Assembly: GCA_037783545.1 (NCBI GenBank)
Contig: JBBELK010000111.1
Location: forward strand, 1 to 64,000
Source of the DNA: Henricia sp. BOLD:AAB3569
Lineage: Eukaryota; Echinodermata; Asteroidea; Spinulosida; Echinasteridae
Reading direction: 5' to 3'
DNA length: 64,000 nt
Part shown: positions 14,917 through 27,395 of the stretch, piece by piece
Layout of the letters: every line of letters begins with the position of its first letter
Position numbering within the stretch: the first letter of the stretch is position 1
Made by a program: the position numbers and the translations under genes
Notes under the pieces: generated by a model
What the model was told of the DNA's origin: nothing
What the model saw: the letters and a program-made list of their open reading frames with translations, nothing else
Database searches by the model: none

Positions 14917-15740
14917 GTTAGGGGAGTAACCACGTAGCCGAGCTCCGTTTTCCCTAAACTCTGCAATTTCTCGGCCATTTCCCAGCGAAAATCTGTCAAT
15001 TTGCATGACAAGTGCGGAATATATAGAGTTTGGAGCATCCAAAATTTGAAGTCGTTGGAAAATTCCTTGATTTCCAAATTTGCCGGCATTTGGGACACAC
15101 TTTGACCTAATTCCCGTCACAATCTGGGGTGAGTCAACGGCCGTACAAATGTACACCAGCGCAGCGCAGGGTGTCCCAACAGCCACGGTTAGGGGAGTAA
15201 CCACGTATATAACCGAGCTCCGTTTTCCCTAAACTCTGAAATTTCTCGGCCATTTCCAGCGAAAATCTGTCAATTTTGCATGACAAGTGCGGAATATATA
15301 CAGTTTGGAGCATGCAAAATTTGAAGTTCGTTGGAAAATTCCTTGATTTCCAAATTTGCCGGCATTGGGACACACTTTGACCTAATTCCCGTCACAATCT
15401 GGAGTGAGTCAACGGCCGTACAAATGTACACCAGCGCAGCTCAGGGTGTCCCAACAGCCACGGTTAGTGGAGTAACCACGTAGCCGAGCTCCGTTTTCCC
15501 TAAACTCTGCAATTTCTCGGCCATTTCCCAGCGTAAATCTGTCAATTTTGCATGACAAGTGCGGAATATATACAGTTTGGAGCATGCAAAATTTGAAGTT
15601 CGTTGGAAAATTCCTTGATTTCAAAAATTTGCCGGCATTCGGGACACACATTGACCTAATTCCGTCACAATCTGGGGTGAGTCAACGGCCGTACAAATGT
15701 ACACCAGCGCAGCGCAGGGTGTCCCAACAGCCACGGTTAG
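14917..15740 (-). repeat. Satellite block, reverse orientation
   Basis: Direct repetition of the 13271-14096 block, offset by 1646 bp, with the same borders. Confidence 0.93.
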
Positions 15741-15820
15741 GCCGAGAAATTGCAGAGTTTAGGGAAATTCGTTGGAAATTCCTTGATTTCCAAATTTGCC
15801 GGCATTTGGGACACACTTTG
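15741..15820. repeat. Mosaic satellite junction, copy 2
   Basis: Same fused fragments and same breakpoints as copy 1, differing by small indels only (GGAAATTCC, CACCCCTGCG). Confidence 0.9.
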
Positions 15821-16311
15821 ACACCCCTGCGCTGCGCTGGTGTACATTTGTACGGCCGTTGACTCACCCCAGATTGTGACGGGAATTAGGTCAATGTGTG
15901 TCCCGAATGCCGGCAAATTTGGAAATCAAGGAATTTTCCAACGAACTTCAAATTTTGCATGCTCCAAACTGTATATATTCCGCACTTGTCATGCAAAATT
16001 GACAGATTTACGCTGGGAAATGGCCGAGAAATTGCAGAGTTTAGGAAAAACGGAGCTCGGCTACGTGGTTACTCCACTAACCGTGGCTGTTGGGACACCC
16101 TGAGCTGCGCTGGTGTACATTTGTACGGCCGTTGACCTCACCCCAGATTGTGACGGGAATTAGGTCAAAGTGTGTCCAAATGCCGGCAAATTTGGAAATC
16201 AAGGAATTTTCCAACGAACTTCAAATTTTGCATGCTCCAAACTGTATATATTCCGCACTTGTCATGCAAAATTGACAGATTTTCGCTGGAAATGACCGAG
16301 AAATTTCAGAG
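15821..16311 (+). repeat. Satellite block, forward orientation
   Basis: Forward monomers ending at the inversion point TTTCAGAG/TAGCCGAGCTCC. The reverse complement of that junction recurs at 20943. Confidence 0.92.
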
Positions 16312-19007
16312 TAGCCGAGCTCCGTTTTCCCTAAACTCTGCAATTTCTCGGCCATTTCCCAGCGAAAATCTGTCAATTTGCATGACAAGTGCGGAATATA
16401 TACAGTTTGGAGCATGCAAAATTTGAAGTTCGTTGGAAAATTCCTTGATTTCCAAATTTGCCGGCATTTGGGACACACTTTGACCTATTCCCGTCACAAT
16501 CTGGTGTGAGTCAACGGCCGTACAAATGTACACCAGCGCAGCGCAGGGTGTCCCAACAGCCACGGTTAGGGGAGTAACCACGTATATAACCGAGCTCCGT
16601 TTTCCTAAACTCTGAAATTTCTCGGCCATTTCCCAGCGAAAATCTGTCAATTTTGCATGACAAGTGCGGAATATATACAGTTTGGAGCATGCACAATTTG
16701 AAGTTCGTTGGAAAATTCCTTGATTTCCAAATTTGCCGGCATTTGGGACACACTTTGACCTAATTCCCGTCACAATCTGGGGTGAGTCAACGGCCGTACA
16801 AATGTACACCAGCGCAGCGCAGGGTGTCCCAACAGCCACGGTTAGTGGAGTAACCACGTAGCCGAGCTCCGTTTTCCCTAAACTCTGCAATTTCTCGGCC
16901 ATTTCCCAGCGTAAATCTGTCAATTTTGCATGACAAGTGCGGAATATATACAGTTTGGAGCATGCAAAATTTGAAGTTCGTTGGAAAATTCCTTGATTTC
17001 CAAATTTGCCGGCATTTGGGACACACTTTGACCTAATTCCCGTCACAATCTGGGGTGAGTCAACGGCCGTACAAATGTACACCAGCGCAGCGCAGGGTGT
17101 CCCAACAGCCACGGTTAGGGAGTAACCACGTAGCCGAGCTCCGTTTTCCTAAACTCTGAAATTTCTCGGCCATTTCCCAGCGAAAATTCTGTCAATTTGC
17201 ATGACAAGTGCGGAATATATAGAGTTTGGAGCATGCAAAATTTGAAGTTCGTTGGAAAATTCTTGATTTCCAAATTTGCCGGCATTTGGGACACACTTTG
17301 ACCTAATTCCCGTCACAATCTGGGGTGAGTCAACGGCCGTACAAATGTACACCAGCGCAGCGCAGGGTGTCCCAACAGCCACGGTTAGTGGAGTAACCAC
17401 GTAGCCGAGCTCCGTTTTCCCTAAACTCTGCAATTTCTCGGCCATTTCCAAGCGAAAATCTGTCAATTTTGCATGACAAGTGTGGAATATATACAGTTTG
17501 GAGCATGCAAAATTTGAGGTTCGTTGGAAAATTCTTGATTTCCAAATTTGCCGGCATTTGGGACACACTTTGACCTAATTCCCGTCACAATCTGGGGTGA
17601 GTCAACGGCCGTACAAATGTACACCAGCGCAGCGCAGGGTGTCCCAACAGACACGGTTAGTGGAGTAACCACGTAGCCGAGCTCCGTTTTCCCTAAACTC
17701 TGCAATTTCTCGGCCATTTCCCAGCGAAAATCTGTCAATTTTGCATGACAAGTGCGGAATATATAGAGTTTGGAGCATGCAAAATTTGAAGTTCGTTGGA
17801 AAATTCCTTGATTTCCAAATTTGCCGGCATTTTGGACACACTTTGACCTAATTCCCGTCACAATCTGGGGTGAGTCAACGGCCTTACAAATGTACACTAG
17901 CGCAGCGCAGGGTGTCCCAGCAGCCACGGTTAGGTGAGTAACCACGTAGCCGAGCTCCGTTTCCCCTAAACTCTGCAATTTCTCCGCCATTTCCCAGCGA
18001 AAATCTGTCAATTTTGCATGACAAGTGCGGAATATATACAGTTGGAGCATGCAAAATTTGAAGTTCGTTGGAAAATTCCTTGATTTCCAAATTTGCCGGC
18101 ATTTGGGACACACTTTGACCTAATTCCCGTCACAATCTGGGGTGAGTCAACGGCCGTACAAATGTACACCAGCGCAGCGCAGGGTGTCCCAACAGCCACG
18201 GTTAGGGGAGTAAACCACGTATATACCGAGCTCCGTTTTCCCTAAACTCTGAAATTTCTCGGCCATTTCCCAGCGAAAATCTGTCAATTTTGCATGACAA
18301 GTGCGGAATATATACAGTTTGGAGCATGCAAAATTTGAAGTTCGTTGGAAAATTCCTTGATTTCCAAATTTGCCGGCATTTGGGACACACTTGACCTAAT
18401 TCCCGTCACAATCTGGGGTGAGTCAACGGCCGTACAAATGTACACCAGCGCAGCTCAGGGTGTCCCAACAGCCACGGTTAGTGGAGTAACCACGTATATA
18501 ACCGAGCTCCGTTTTCCCTAAACTCTGAAATTTCTCGGCCATTTCCCAGCGAAAATCTGTCAATTTTGCATGACAAGTGCGGAATATATACAGTTTGGAG
18601 CATGCAAAATTTGAAGTTCGTTGGAAAATTCCTTGATTTCCAAATTTGCCGGCATTTGGGACACACTTTGACCTAATTCCCGTCACAATCTGGGGTGAGT
18701 CAACGGCCGTACAAATGTACACCAGCGCAGCTCAGGGTGTCCCAACAGCCACGGTTAGTGGAGTAACCACGTAGCCGAGCTCCGTTTTCCCTAAACTCTG
18801 CAATTTCTCGGCCATTTCCCAGCGTAAATCTGTCAATTTTGCATGACAAGTGCGGAATATATACAGTTTGGAGCATGCAAAATTTGAAGTTCGTTGGAAA
18901 ATTCCTTGATTTCCAAATTTGCCGGCATTCGGGACACACATTGACCTAATTCCCGTCACAATCTGGGGTGAGTCAACGGCCGTACAAATGTACACCAGCG
19001 CAGCGCA
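16312..19007 (-). repeat. Satellite block, reverse orientation
   Basis: About ten reverse monomers. Subtype order around 17600-18200 (ACAGACACGG, then GGCCTTACAAATG) matches 960-1560 in block 1, showing a shared higher-order unit. Ends at CAGCGCA/TTCGGAGCTCGG. Confidence 0.93.
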
Positions 19008-20943
19008 TTCGGAGCTCGGTTATATACGTGGTTACTCCCCTAACCGTGGCTGTTGGGACACCCTGCGCTGCGCTGGTGTACATTTGTACGGCCGTTGACT
19101 CACCCCAGATTGTGACGGGAATTAGGTCAAAGTGTGTCCCAAATGCCGGCAAATTTGGAAATCAAGGAATTTTCCAACGAACTTCAAATTTTGCATGCTC
19201 CAAACTGTATATATTCCGCACTTGTCATGCAAAATTGACAGATTTTCGCTGGGAAATGGCGGAGAAATTGCAGAGTTTAGGGGAAACGGAGCTCGGCTAC
19301 GTGGTTACTCACCTAACCGTGGCTGCTGGGACACCCTGCGCTGCGCTAGTGTACATTTGTAAGGCCGTTGACTCACCCCAGATTGTGACGGGAATTAGGT
19401 CAAAGTGTGTCCAAAATGCCGGCAAATTTGGAAATCAAGGAATTTTCCAACGAACTTCAAATTTTGCATGCTCCAAACTCTATATATTCCGCACTTGTCA
19501 TGCAAAATTGACAGATTTTCGCTGGGAAATGGCCGAGAAATTGCAGAGTTTAGGGAAAACGGAGCTCGGCGACGTGGTTACTCCACTAACCGTGTCTGTT
19601 GGGACACCCTGCGCTGCGCTGGTGTACATTTGTACGGCCGTTGACTCACCCCAGATTGTGACGGGAATTAGGTCAAAGTGTGTCCCAAATGCCGGCAAAT
19701 TTGGAAATCAAGGAATTTTCCAACGAACCTCAAATTTTGCATGCTCCAAACTGTATATATTCCCACACTTGTCATGCAAAATTGACAGATTTTCGCTTGG
19801 AAATGGCCGAGAAATTGCAGAGTTTAGGGAAAACGGAGCTCGGCTACGTGTGTTACTCCACTAACCGTGGCTGTTGGGACACCCTGCGCTGCGCTGGTGT
19901 ACATTTGTACGGCCGTTGACTCACCCCAGATTGTGACGGGAATTAGGTCAAAGTGTGTCCCAAATGCCGGCAAATTTGGAAATCAAGGAATTTTCCAACG
20001 AACTTCAAATTTTGCATGCTCCAAACTCTATATATTCCGCACTTGTCATGCAAATTGACAGATTTTCGCTGGGAAATGGCCGAGAAAATTTCAGAGTTTA
20101 GGGAAAACGGAGCTCGGCTACGTGGTTACTCCCCTAACCGTGGCTGTTGGGACACCCTGCGCTGCGCTGGTGTACATTTGTACGGCCGTTGACTCACCCC
20201 AGATTGTGACGGGAATTAGGTCAAAGTGTGTCCCAAATGCCGGCAAATTTGGAAATCAAGGAATTTTCCAACGAACTTCAAATTTTGCATGCTCCAAACT
20301 GTATATATTCCGCACTTGTCATGCAAAATTGACAGATTTACGCTGGGAAATGGCCGAGAAATTGCAGAGTTTAGGGAAAACGGAGCTCGGCTACGTGGTT
20401 ACTCCACTAACCGTGGCTGTTGGGACACCCTGCGCTGCGCTGGTGTACATTTGTACGGCCGTTGACTCACCCCAGATTGTGACGGGAATTAGGTCAAAGT
20501 GTGTCCCAAATGCCGGCAAATTTGGAAATCAAGGAATTTTCCAACGAACTTCAAATTGTGCATGCTCCAAACTGTATATATTCCGCACTTGTCATGCAAA
20601 ATTGACAGATTTTCGCTGGGAAATGGCCGAGAATTTTCAGAGTTTAGGGAAAACGGAGCTCGGTTATATACGTGGTTACTCCCCTAACCGTGGCTGTTGG
20701 GACACCCTGCGCTGCGCTGGTGTACATTTGTACGGCCGTTGACTCACCCCAGATTGTGACGGGAATTAGGTCAAAGTGTGTCCCAAATGCCGGCAAATTT
20801 GGAAATCAAGGAATTTTCCAACGAACTTCAAATTTTGCATGCTCCAAACTGTATATATTCCGCACTTGTCATGCAAATTGACAGATTTTCGCTGGGAAAT
20901 GGCCGAGAAATTGCAGAGTTTAGGGAAAACGGAGCTCGGCTAC
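19008..20943 (+). repeat. Satellite block, forward orientation
   Basis: Seven nearly error-free forward monomers, starting in a 277-bp type and ending at GGCTACTCTGAAATTTC. Confidence 0.93.
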
Positions 20944-21433
20944 TCTGAAATTTCTCGGCCATTTCCCAGCGAAAATCTGTCAATTTTGCATGACAAGTGC
21001 GGAATATATACAGTTTGGAGCATGCAAAATTTGAAGTTCGTTGGAAAATTCCTTGATTTCCAAATTTGCCGGCATTTGGGACACACTTTGACCTAATTCC
21101 CGTCACAATCTGGGGTGAGTCAACGGCCGTACAAATGTACACCAGCGCAGCTCAGGGTGTCCCAACAGCCACGGTTAGTGGAGTAACCACGTAGCCGAGC
21201 TCCGTTTTCCCTAAACTCTGCAATTTCTCGGCCATTTCCCAGCGTAAATCTGTCAATTTTGCATGACAAGTGCGGAATATATACAGTTTGGAGCATGCAA
21301 AATTTGAAGTTCGTTGGAAAATTCCTTGATTTCCAAATTTGCCGGCATTCGGGACACACATTGACCTAATTCCCGTCACAATCTGGGGTGAGTCAACGGC
21401 CGTACAAATGTACACCAGCGCAGCGCAGGGTGT
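20944..21433 (-). repeat. Satellite block, reverse orientation
   Basis: Reverse monomers ending at GCAGGGTGTC/AAAGTGTGTCCC. Reverse-complement counterpart of 15821-16311. Confidence 0.92.
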
Positions 21434-21515
21434 CAAAGTGTGTCCCAAATGCCGGCAAATTTGGAAATCAAGGAATTTTCCAACGAATTTCCCTAAACTC
21501 TGCAATTTCTCGGCC
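21434..21515. repeat. Mosaic satellite junction, inverted copy 3
   Basis: Reverse complement of the mosaic junctions at 14097 and 15741, including the CCAACGAATTTCCCTAAAC fusion point. Confidence 0.9.
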
Positions 21516-22340
21516 TAACCGTGGCTGTTGGGACACCCTGCGCTGCGCTGGTGTACATTTGTACGGCCGTTGACTCACCCCAGATTGTGACGGGAATTAG
21601 GTCAATGTGTGTCCCGAATGCCGGCAAATTTGGAAATCAAGGAATTTTCCAACGAACTTCAAATTTTGCATGCTCCAAACTGTATATATTCCGCACTTGT
21701 CATGCAAAATTGACAGATTTACGCTGGGAAATGGCCGAGAAATTGCAGAGTTTAGGGAAAACGGAGCTCGGCTACGTGGTTACTCCACTAACCGTGGCTG
21801 TTGGGACACCCTGAGCTGCGCTGGTGTACATTTGTACGGCCGTTGACTCACCCCAGATTGTGACGGGAATTAGGTCAAAGTGTGTCCCAAATGCCGGCAA
21901 ATTTGGAAATCAAGGAATTTTCCAACGAACTTCAAATTTTGCATGCTCCAAACTGTATATATTCCGCACTTGTCATGCAAAATTGACAGATTTTCGCTGG
22001 GAAATGGCCGAGAAATTTCAGAGTTTAGGGAAAACGGAGCTCGGTTATATACGTGGTTACTCCCCTAACCGTGGCTGTTGGGACACCCTGCGCTGCGCTG
22101 GTGTACATTTGTACGGCCGTTGACTCACCCCAGATTGTGACGGGAATTAGGTCAAAGTGTGTCCCAAATGCCGGCAAATTTGGAAATCAAGGAATTTTCC
22201 AACGAACTTCAAATTTTGGATGCTCCAAACTCTATATATTCCGCACTTGTCATGCAAATTGACAGATTTTCGCTGGGAAATGGCCGAGAAATTGCAGAGT
22301 TTAGGGAAAACGGAGCTCGGCTACGTGGTTACTCCCCTAA
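21516..22340 (+). repeat. Satellite block, forward orientation
   Basis: Reverse-complement counterpart of 14917-15740. Ends at CTCCCCTAAC/AGCGAAAATC. Confidence 0.92.
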
Positions 22341-24474
22341 CAGCGAAAATCTGTCAATTTTGCATGACAAGTGCGGAATATATACAGTTTGGAGCATGCA
22401 AAATTTGAAGTTCGTTGGAAAATTCCTTGATTTCCAAATTTGCCGGCATTTGGGACACACTTTGACCTAATTCCCGTCACAATCTGGGGTGAGTCAACGG
22501 CCGTACAAATGTACACCAGCGCAGCGCAGGGTGTCCCAACAGCCACGGTTAGGGGAGTAACCACGTAGCCGAGCTCCGTTTCCCCTAAACTCTGAAATTT
22601 CTCGGCCATTTCCCAGCGAAAATCTGTCAATTTTGCATGACAAGTGCGGAATATATACAGTTTGGAGCATGCAAAATTTGAAGTTCGTTGGAAAATTCCT
22701 TGATTTCCAAATTTGCCGGCATTTGGGACACACTTTGACCTAATTCCCGTCACAATCTGGGGTGAGTCAACGGCCGTACAAATGTACACCAGCGCAGCGC
22801 AGGGTGTCCCAACAGCCACGGTTAGGGGAGTAACCACGTATATAACCGAGCTCCGTTTTCCCTAAACTCTGAAATTTCTCGGCCATTTCCCAGCGAAAAT
22901 CTGTCAATTTTGCATGACAAGTGCGGAATATATACAGTTTGGAGCATGCAAAATTTGAAGTTCGTTGGAAAATTCCTTGATTTCCAAATTTGCCGGCATT
23001 TGGGACACACTTTGACCTAATTCCCGTCACAATCTGGGGTGAGTCAACGGCCGTACAAATGTACACCAGCGCAGCGCAGGGTGTCCCAACAGCCACGGTT
23101 AGGGGAGTAACCACGTATATAACCGAGCTCCGTTTTCCCTAAACTCTGAAATTTCTCGGCCATTTCCCAGCGAAAATCTGTCAATTTTGCATGACAAGTG
23201 CGGAATATATACAGTTTGGAGCATGCACAATTTGAAGTTCGTTGGAAAATTCCTTGATTTCCAAATTTGCCGGCATTTGGGACACACTTTGACCTAATTC
23301 CCGTCACAATCTGGGGTGAGTCAACGGCCGTACAAATGTACACCAGCGCAGCGCAGGGTGTCCCAACAGCCACGGTTAGTGGAGTAACCACGTAACCGAG
23401 CTCCGTTTTCCCTAAACTCTGCAATTTCTCGGCCATTTCCCAGCGTAAATCTGTCAATTTTGCATGACAAGTGCGGAATATATACAGTTTGGAGCATGCA
23501 AAATTTGAAGTTTGTTGGAAAATTCCTTGATTTCCAAATTTGCCGGCATTTGGGACACACTTTGACCTAATTCCCGTCACAATCTGGGGTGAGTCAACGG
23601 CCGTACAAATGTACACCAGCGCAGCGCAGGGTGTCCCAACAGCCACGGTTAGGGGAGTAACCACGTAGCCGAGCTCCGTTTTCCCTAAACTCTGCAATTT
23701 CTCGGCCATTTCCCAGCGAAAATCTGTCAATTTGCATGACAAGTGCGGAATATATAGAGTTTGGAGCATGCAAAATTTGAAGTTCGTTGGAAAATTCCTT
23801 GATTTCCAAATTTGCCGGCATTTGGGACACACTTTGACCTAATTCCCGTCACAATCTGGGGTGAGTCAACGGCCGTACAAATGTACACCAGCGCAGCGCA
23901 GGGTGTCCCAACAGCCACGGTTAGTGGAGTAACCACGTAGCCGAGCTCCGTTTTCCCTAAACTCTGCAATTTCTCGGCCATTTCCCAGCGAAAATCTGTC
24001 AATTTTGCATGACAAGTGCGGAATATATACAGTTTGGAGCATGCAAAATTTGAAGTTCGTTGGAAAATTCCTTGATTTCCAAATTTGCCGGCATTTGGGA
24101 CACACTTTGACCTAATTCCCGTCACAATCTGGGGTGAGTCAACGGCCGTACAAATGTACACCAGCGCAGCGCAGGGTGTCCCAACAGCCACGGTTAGGGG
24201 AGTAACCACGTATATAACCGAGCTCCGTTTTCCCTAAACTCTGAAATTTCTCGGCCATTTCCCAGCGAAAATCTGTCAATTTTGCATGACAAGTGCGGAA
24301 TATATACAGTTTGGAGCATGCACAATTTGAAGTTCGTTGGAAAATTCCTTGATTTCCAAATTTGCCGGCATTTGGGACACACTTTGACCTAATTCCCGTC
24401 ACAATCTGGGGTGAGTCAACGGCCGTACAAATGTACACCAGCGCAGGGCAGGGTGTCCCAACAGCCACGGTTAG
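22341..24474 (-). repeat. Satellite block, reverse orientation (array edge)
   Basis: About eight reverse monomers with very few differences from one another. The last is cut within ACAGCCACGGTTAG, where non-satellite DNA begins. Confidence 0.94.
22960..22976 (+). other. CENP-B-box-like half motif (example)
   Basis: The sequence GTTCGTTGGAAAATTCC is present once per monomer. Its first part, TTCGTTGGAA, equals the 5' ten core bases of the mammalian CENP-B box (YTTCGTTGGAARCGGGA). The CGGG part required for the canonical box is replaced by ATTC. One example from the cleanest part of the array is listed. Confidence 0.35.
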
Positions 24475-25356
24475 ATCTCTGTACGCGTCTAGGGATTAGT
24501 TGCGGATAAAACTGACTTGTACACGTATTACTAAGCAACTTCTTTAAGCGCTCATTACAAAAAAAATTAAACGGCTATTTTATTGTCCGTGCCTTACTTA
24601 ATCAGGGCTGCGTTTAACGTTCACCAACAACTGGTACCCAGCGTTCCATAGATATAAAGCTTTGATTAGTTAAGTCCCTTAAAGAGTGTTGTAATGAGAA
24701 TTTGCTGTAGTGGTTTTCTTTGTGTCTTTTGTTTTAAATTTAAAGCGATTCGGGTGTTTCAAAATAAATGTGCCACCAAGTACATTCGATGTGCAAGTGT
24801 AGATATATTGGAAAATTTGTCACAATCTCAAATTTTTTAGTCTTTGCCGAGTTTGTTTTACCTGCAAAAATAATGTATCATATATCATGTATTATAAAGC
24901 ACATTTTTTTGCTAAACAGCTTTATGAAATTGGCCCCCAGATATTTTGGCATATATTCTAGCAGAAATTAAAACATCCAAGAGGGAAATGGTTAAAATTG
25001 CTAATCATTAAATTTCTCTCCTAAACACAATATTGTGTTGATTTAAACCGGTATGTGCTTATTTTAGCTTAATTACATATATTGCTTGATCTTTTTTTCT
25101 CTTACCCATTTGTTTTCTTGCCAGTTTTTGTTTGTTTATTTTGTCCCCTACTTGGTAGCTTTTACAAACTGCATTTGGTTTGTCTTGTCACCTGGTTCCT
25201 GAAAAATGAAATGCCACTAATTGTGCAGCAAAAGTTTTGCTGATTAATTTTTAAAATGCATTTCTAAATAGAAGCAAAAGCTTTGATTAGACCAAATTGT
25301 TAAAATCGGCGAACAAAAACATTTCTTAGTAAATAATTGTGAAATTTTATTTGTAG

Positions 25357-25438
25357 GCTGGACAGTCTAACAGAAGAAAACATACTGACCAAAGTACAAA
25401 AGCATGAACCATTCCTGCGAGGAATCTTGCTTGGCAAG
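25357..25438 (+). CDS. Candidate internal exon, function unknown (left-arm copy)
   Basis: The exon is bounded by an acceptor (GAAATTTTATTTGTAG) and a strong donor (GTAAGTAA). After one leading base it gives 27 open codons beginning LDSLTEENILTK and ending LRGILLGK, leaving phase 0. A second candidate exon follows 538 bp downstream in a compatible phase. No domain is recognised. It is duplicated perfectly in the right arm on the opposite strand. In this arm its upstream context is cut off by the satellite 0.9 kb away, so this copy is probably an orphan. The exon call rests on splice signals and an open frame only. Confidence 0.45.
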
Positions 25439-25976
25439 GTAAGTAATCATCTATAAACATGAATGCACAGGTAATTATAATCAGGAAACATTACATAAAG
25501 TTTGATTTGCTAGGATAATTGTAGCAGCTAGTAACGTGTACTCTATTTACAAATGATATCGTTTTAGTGTATTTTTGAAAGCAATTTAAGACTTGTGTTT
25601 CCCTTAAACATGTTAGAGACCGCGGTAAAGCGGTCCATAGTTTGGTTCCGGAACATCTAATATTGTTTTGAAAGGCAAATGTTCTGTGTTCTATGTTGAT
25701 GATGTTGAAACATTTTAAAAGTGGAATTTCACATTACATAAATTTCACAATAAATAAATTAAAGAGTCGGATGGCAAGTTGTCAGATATTCTTGTTGATG
25801 TACCAAGCTTTTGGTGAGATGCACTTTCTTTAGCAATCCATACCAAGCCCACAAAAATTGCACTGCATAGAAACCTTGGTATCTTTAACCCTTGAACACT
25901 AACTATGATATTAAAGAATGCTGCATAGGCAACATGATTAAATTTGCTGTGGCTGGAATATCTTCTTTCTTTGCAG

Positions 25977-26025
25977 GAGCAATGTTCAAGGCATGACATT
26001 TTTCACCAAGGGTCTCATGCAAGAA
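25977..26025 (+). CDS. Candidate internal exon, function unknown (left-arm copy)
   Basis: A textbook pyrimidine tract and acceptor (TCTTCTTTCTTTGCAG) lead into 49 bp ending at donor GTAAGTGG. Read in phase 0 from the preceding exon it encodes EQCSRHDIFHQGSHAR plus one base. The two exons together give 43 residues without similarity that I recognise. The next exon is uncertain: a good acceptor at 27084 (CTTCTCCCTTCGTTCAG) is open in two frames. Confidence 0.42.
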
Positions 26026-26530
26026 GTAAGTGGTCACATTGTGTTTTTTAAACAGTACAAAAAAACCAATTAATTAACCTCTTGATGCCGGAGGACGTGT
26101 AAACATGTTTAGGAGGATTTGTTTTTTACTGGGTTTGATGACGTCTCCACTGGCAGTAATTTCCGAAAGAAATGGCAAAAAATTTTATTACAGTGCATCG
26201 ACATAACAACAATAGGCTCATTGCACATGGCTATTGAGTTCATTTTGTTTTCCGCCATCCATGTTGAAAAGTGCCTACATACAGCAATGTCTAAAATAAT
26301 CTCGATATTAAGTAACAGGTGGTTAATGCCTTTCATTTACTAGTGGCAGATCAGAAAGGGGCGTTTAGTGGGTTGAAACTAAACAAATGTTTAATACAAA
26401 AATAAATTAAATATGACCTCAAAATCCCTCTCATGACAGTTAATAATTTAAGAGATTTTAAAATTTCTTTCAAGTCACAAGGTCAACCTATTTTCCCAAG
26501 TGTCATTAAAATCAGGGAGAATTGCCTGTT

Positions 26531-26575
26531 CTGTGTATACCCAGCACAAATGTGTATCGTGCTGGGTATACACAG
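26531..26575. repeat. 17-bp-stem hairpin, left arm
   Basis: CTGTGTATACCCAGCAC is followed 11 bases later by its exact reverse complement. The same core (TATACCCAGCA) recurs at about 43538 and 43831, so it is a dispersed repeat end, not a terminator. Confidence 0.7.
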
Positions 26576-27395
26576 GGCTTACTTTTTTGTCTTCATGCTA
26601 TTATTGAGTAAGGTCTGGTCATTGCAAATGATACAATGGGACTTTAATGGCTCAATTAAAGGGTAATTATCTGTGTGGGGTATAAGGGGGTTGTGTATAT
26701 TTAGAGACTTGCTGCTGGGTGTGAATTTTGTGAATAAAGATGGCTCACTTTTTAGAGGGCTGTTTTTTATATGTAAAAACAAAATCAAATCGCGAGAAAA
26801 GTATCAAGTGGATAAAAGGGAGAGAATGAAACACCAGGCGCTTATTACAATGGCTTCCAAAATATGCCGGTCATGTAAGCACTATTAGGAATACTGTAAC
26901 AGCAGCGCTAATTTTTTGGCATTTTGTCATTAATAATAATCAATTTCTGACAATGTGCTGTCAAATAATACTCAGTCATCAACAGCATAATTATTTGTAT
27001 AGATTGTTGCATGATTTAGAATATGATCATCTAATTACAAGTCAAGTTCACTGTTGTGTACTTTATACTTCTCCCTTCGTTCAGATCAGACAGCAGTTTG
27101 AAAACGTTTCAACTTTCACAGTTGACATCGATTTCAAGTAAAAAAGGGTGTTCTATTTCATTATTTTACAAACTTTCATGGCAAGTACATGTTTCAACAT
27201 TATATTCAATCAACTTAATTTTGGATGATCAAGCTTCAAAAGTATATTGAGCAATTTGTGAAGTATTTCATCAAATGCCGCACAGACTTTTGTGCCGGCT
27301 AATACAATGTCAGGTAGTCTGGTTATAAAGGCCATCTTACCGGTACTATATTTATAGATTTCCGTAAAGTTTTTGATCTTGTTAATCATAATATT

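Larger units (their letters stand above)
1..24474. repeat. 273-bp satellite array, about 90 monomers
   Basis: One monomer family fills the whole stretch. The period is 273 bp for units reading CTCGGCTACGTGG and 277 bp for units reading CTCGGTTATATACGTGG. Diagnostic differences define subtypes: AAATTGTGCATGC with TATATA, GATTTACGCTGGG, CTCTATATATTCC with CATGCAAATTG, GGGGAAACGG, and CTAGTGTACATTTGTAAGG. Subtypes recur in mixed order, so a higher-order arrangement exists but is irregular. Because 273 is divisible by three, several frames stay open for up to about 298 codons; these are not genes. The array begins before the window and ends abruptly at the palindrome arm. Confidence 0.97.
24475..27395 (+). 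repeat. Left arm of a 7.2-kb palindrome
   Basis: This 2921-bp arm is the reverse complement of 28789-31708. By eye only two differences were noticed: an 8-versus-7 A run near 24560/31622 and one substitution near 26180/30003. The outer end coincides with the satellite border. The inner end falls inside LINE sequence, just after the codons of reverse-transcriptase motif A. Confidence 0.96.

Noticed and set aside
16306-19864. Long open frames of 216-298 codons in the satellite (cysteine-rich repeated peptides)
   Set aside because: They exist because the 273-bp period is a multiple of three. Different frames and both strands are open in the same monomers, and single-base indels in neighbouring monomers close them.
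1-24474. CRISPR-like or prokaryotic repeat array
   Set aside because: The monomer is 273 bp with no unique spacers; whole units are homologous. The context is eukaryotic.
26531-26575. Rho-independent-type terminator
   Set aside because: The stem has no T-tract, the context is eukaryotic, and the motif is part of a dispersed repeat.
26859-26877. Third exon in the palindrome arm ending at GGTCAT/GTAAGC
   Set aside because: The frame is compatible, but the putative acceptor (AACACCAG) has no pyrimidine tract.
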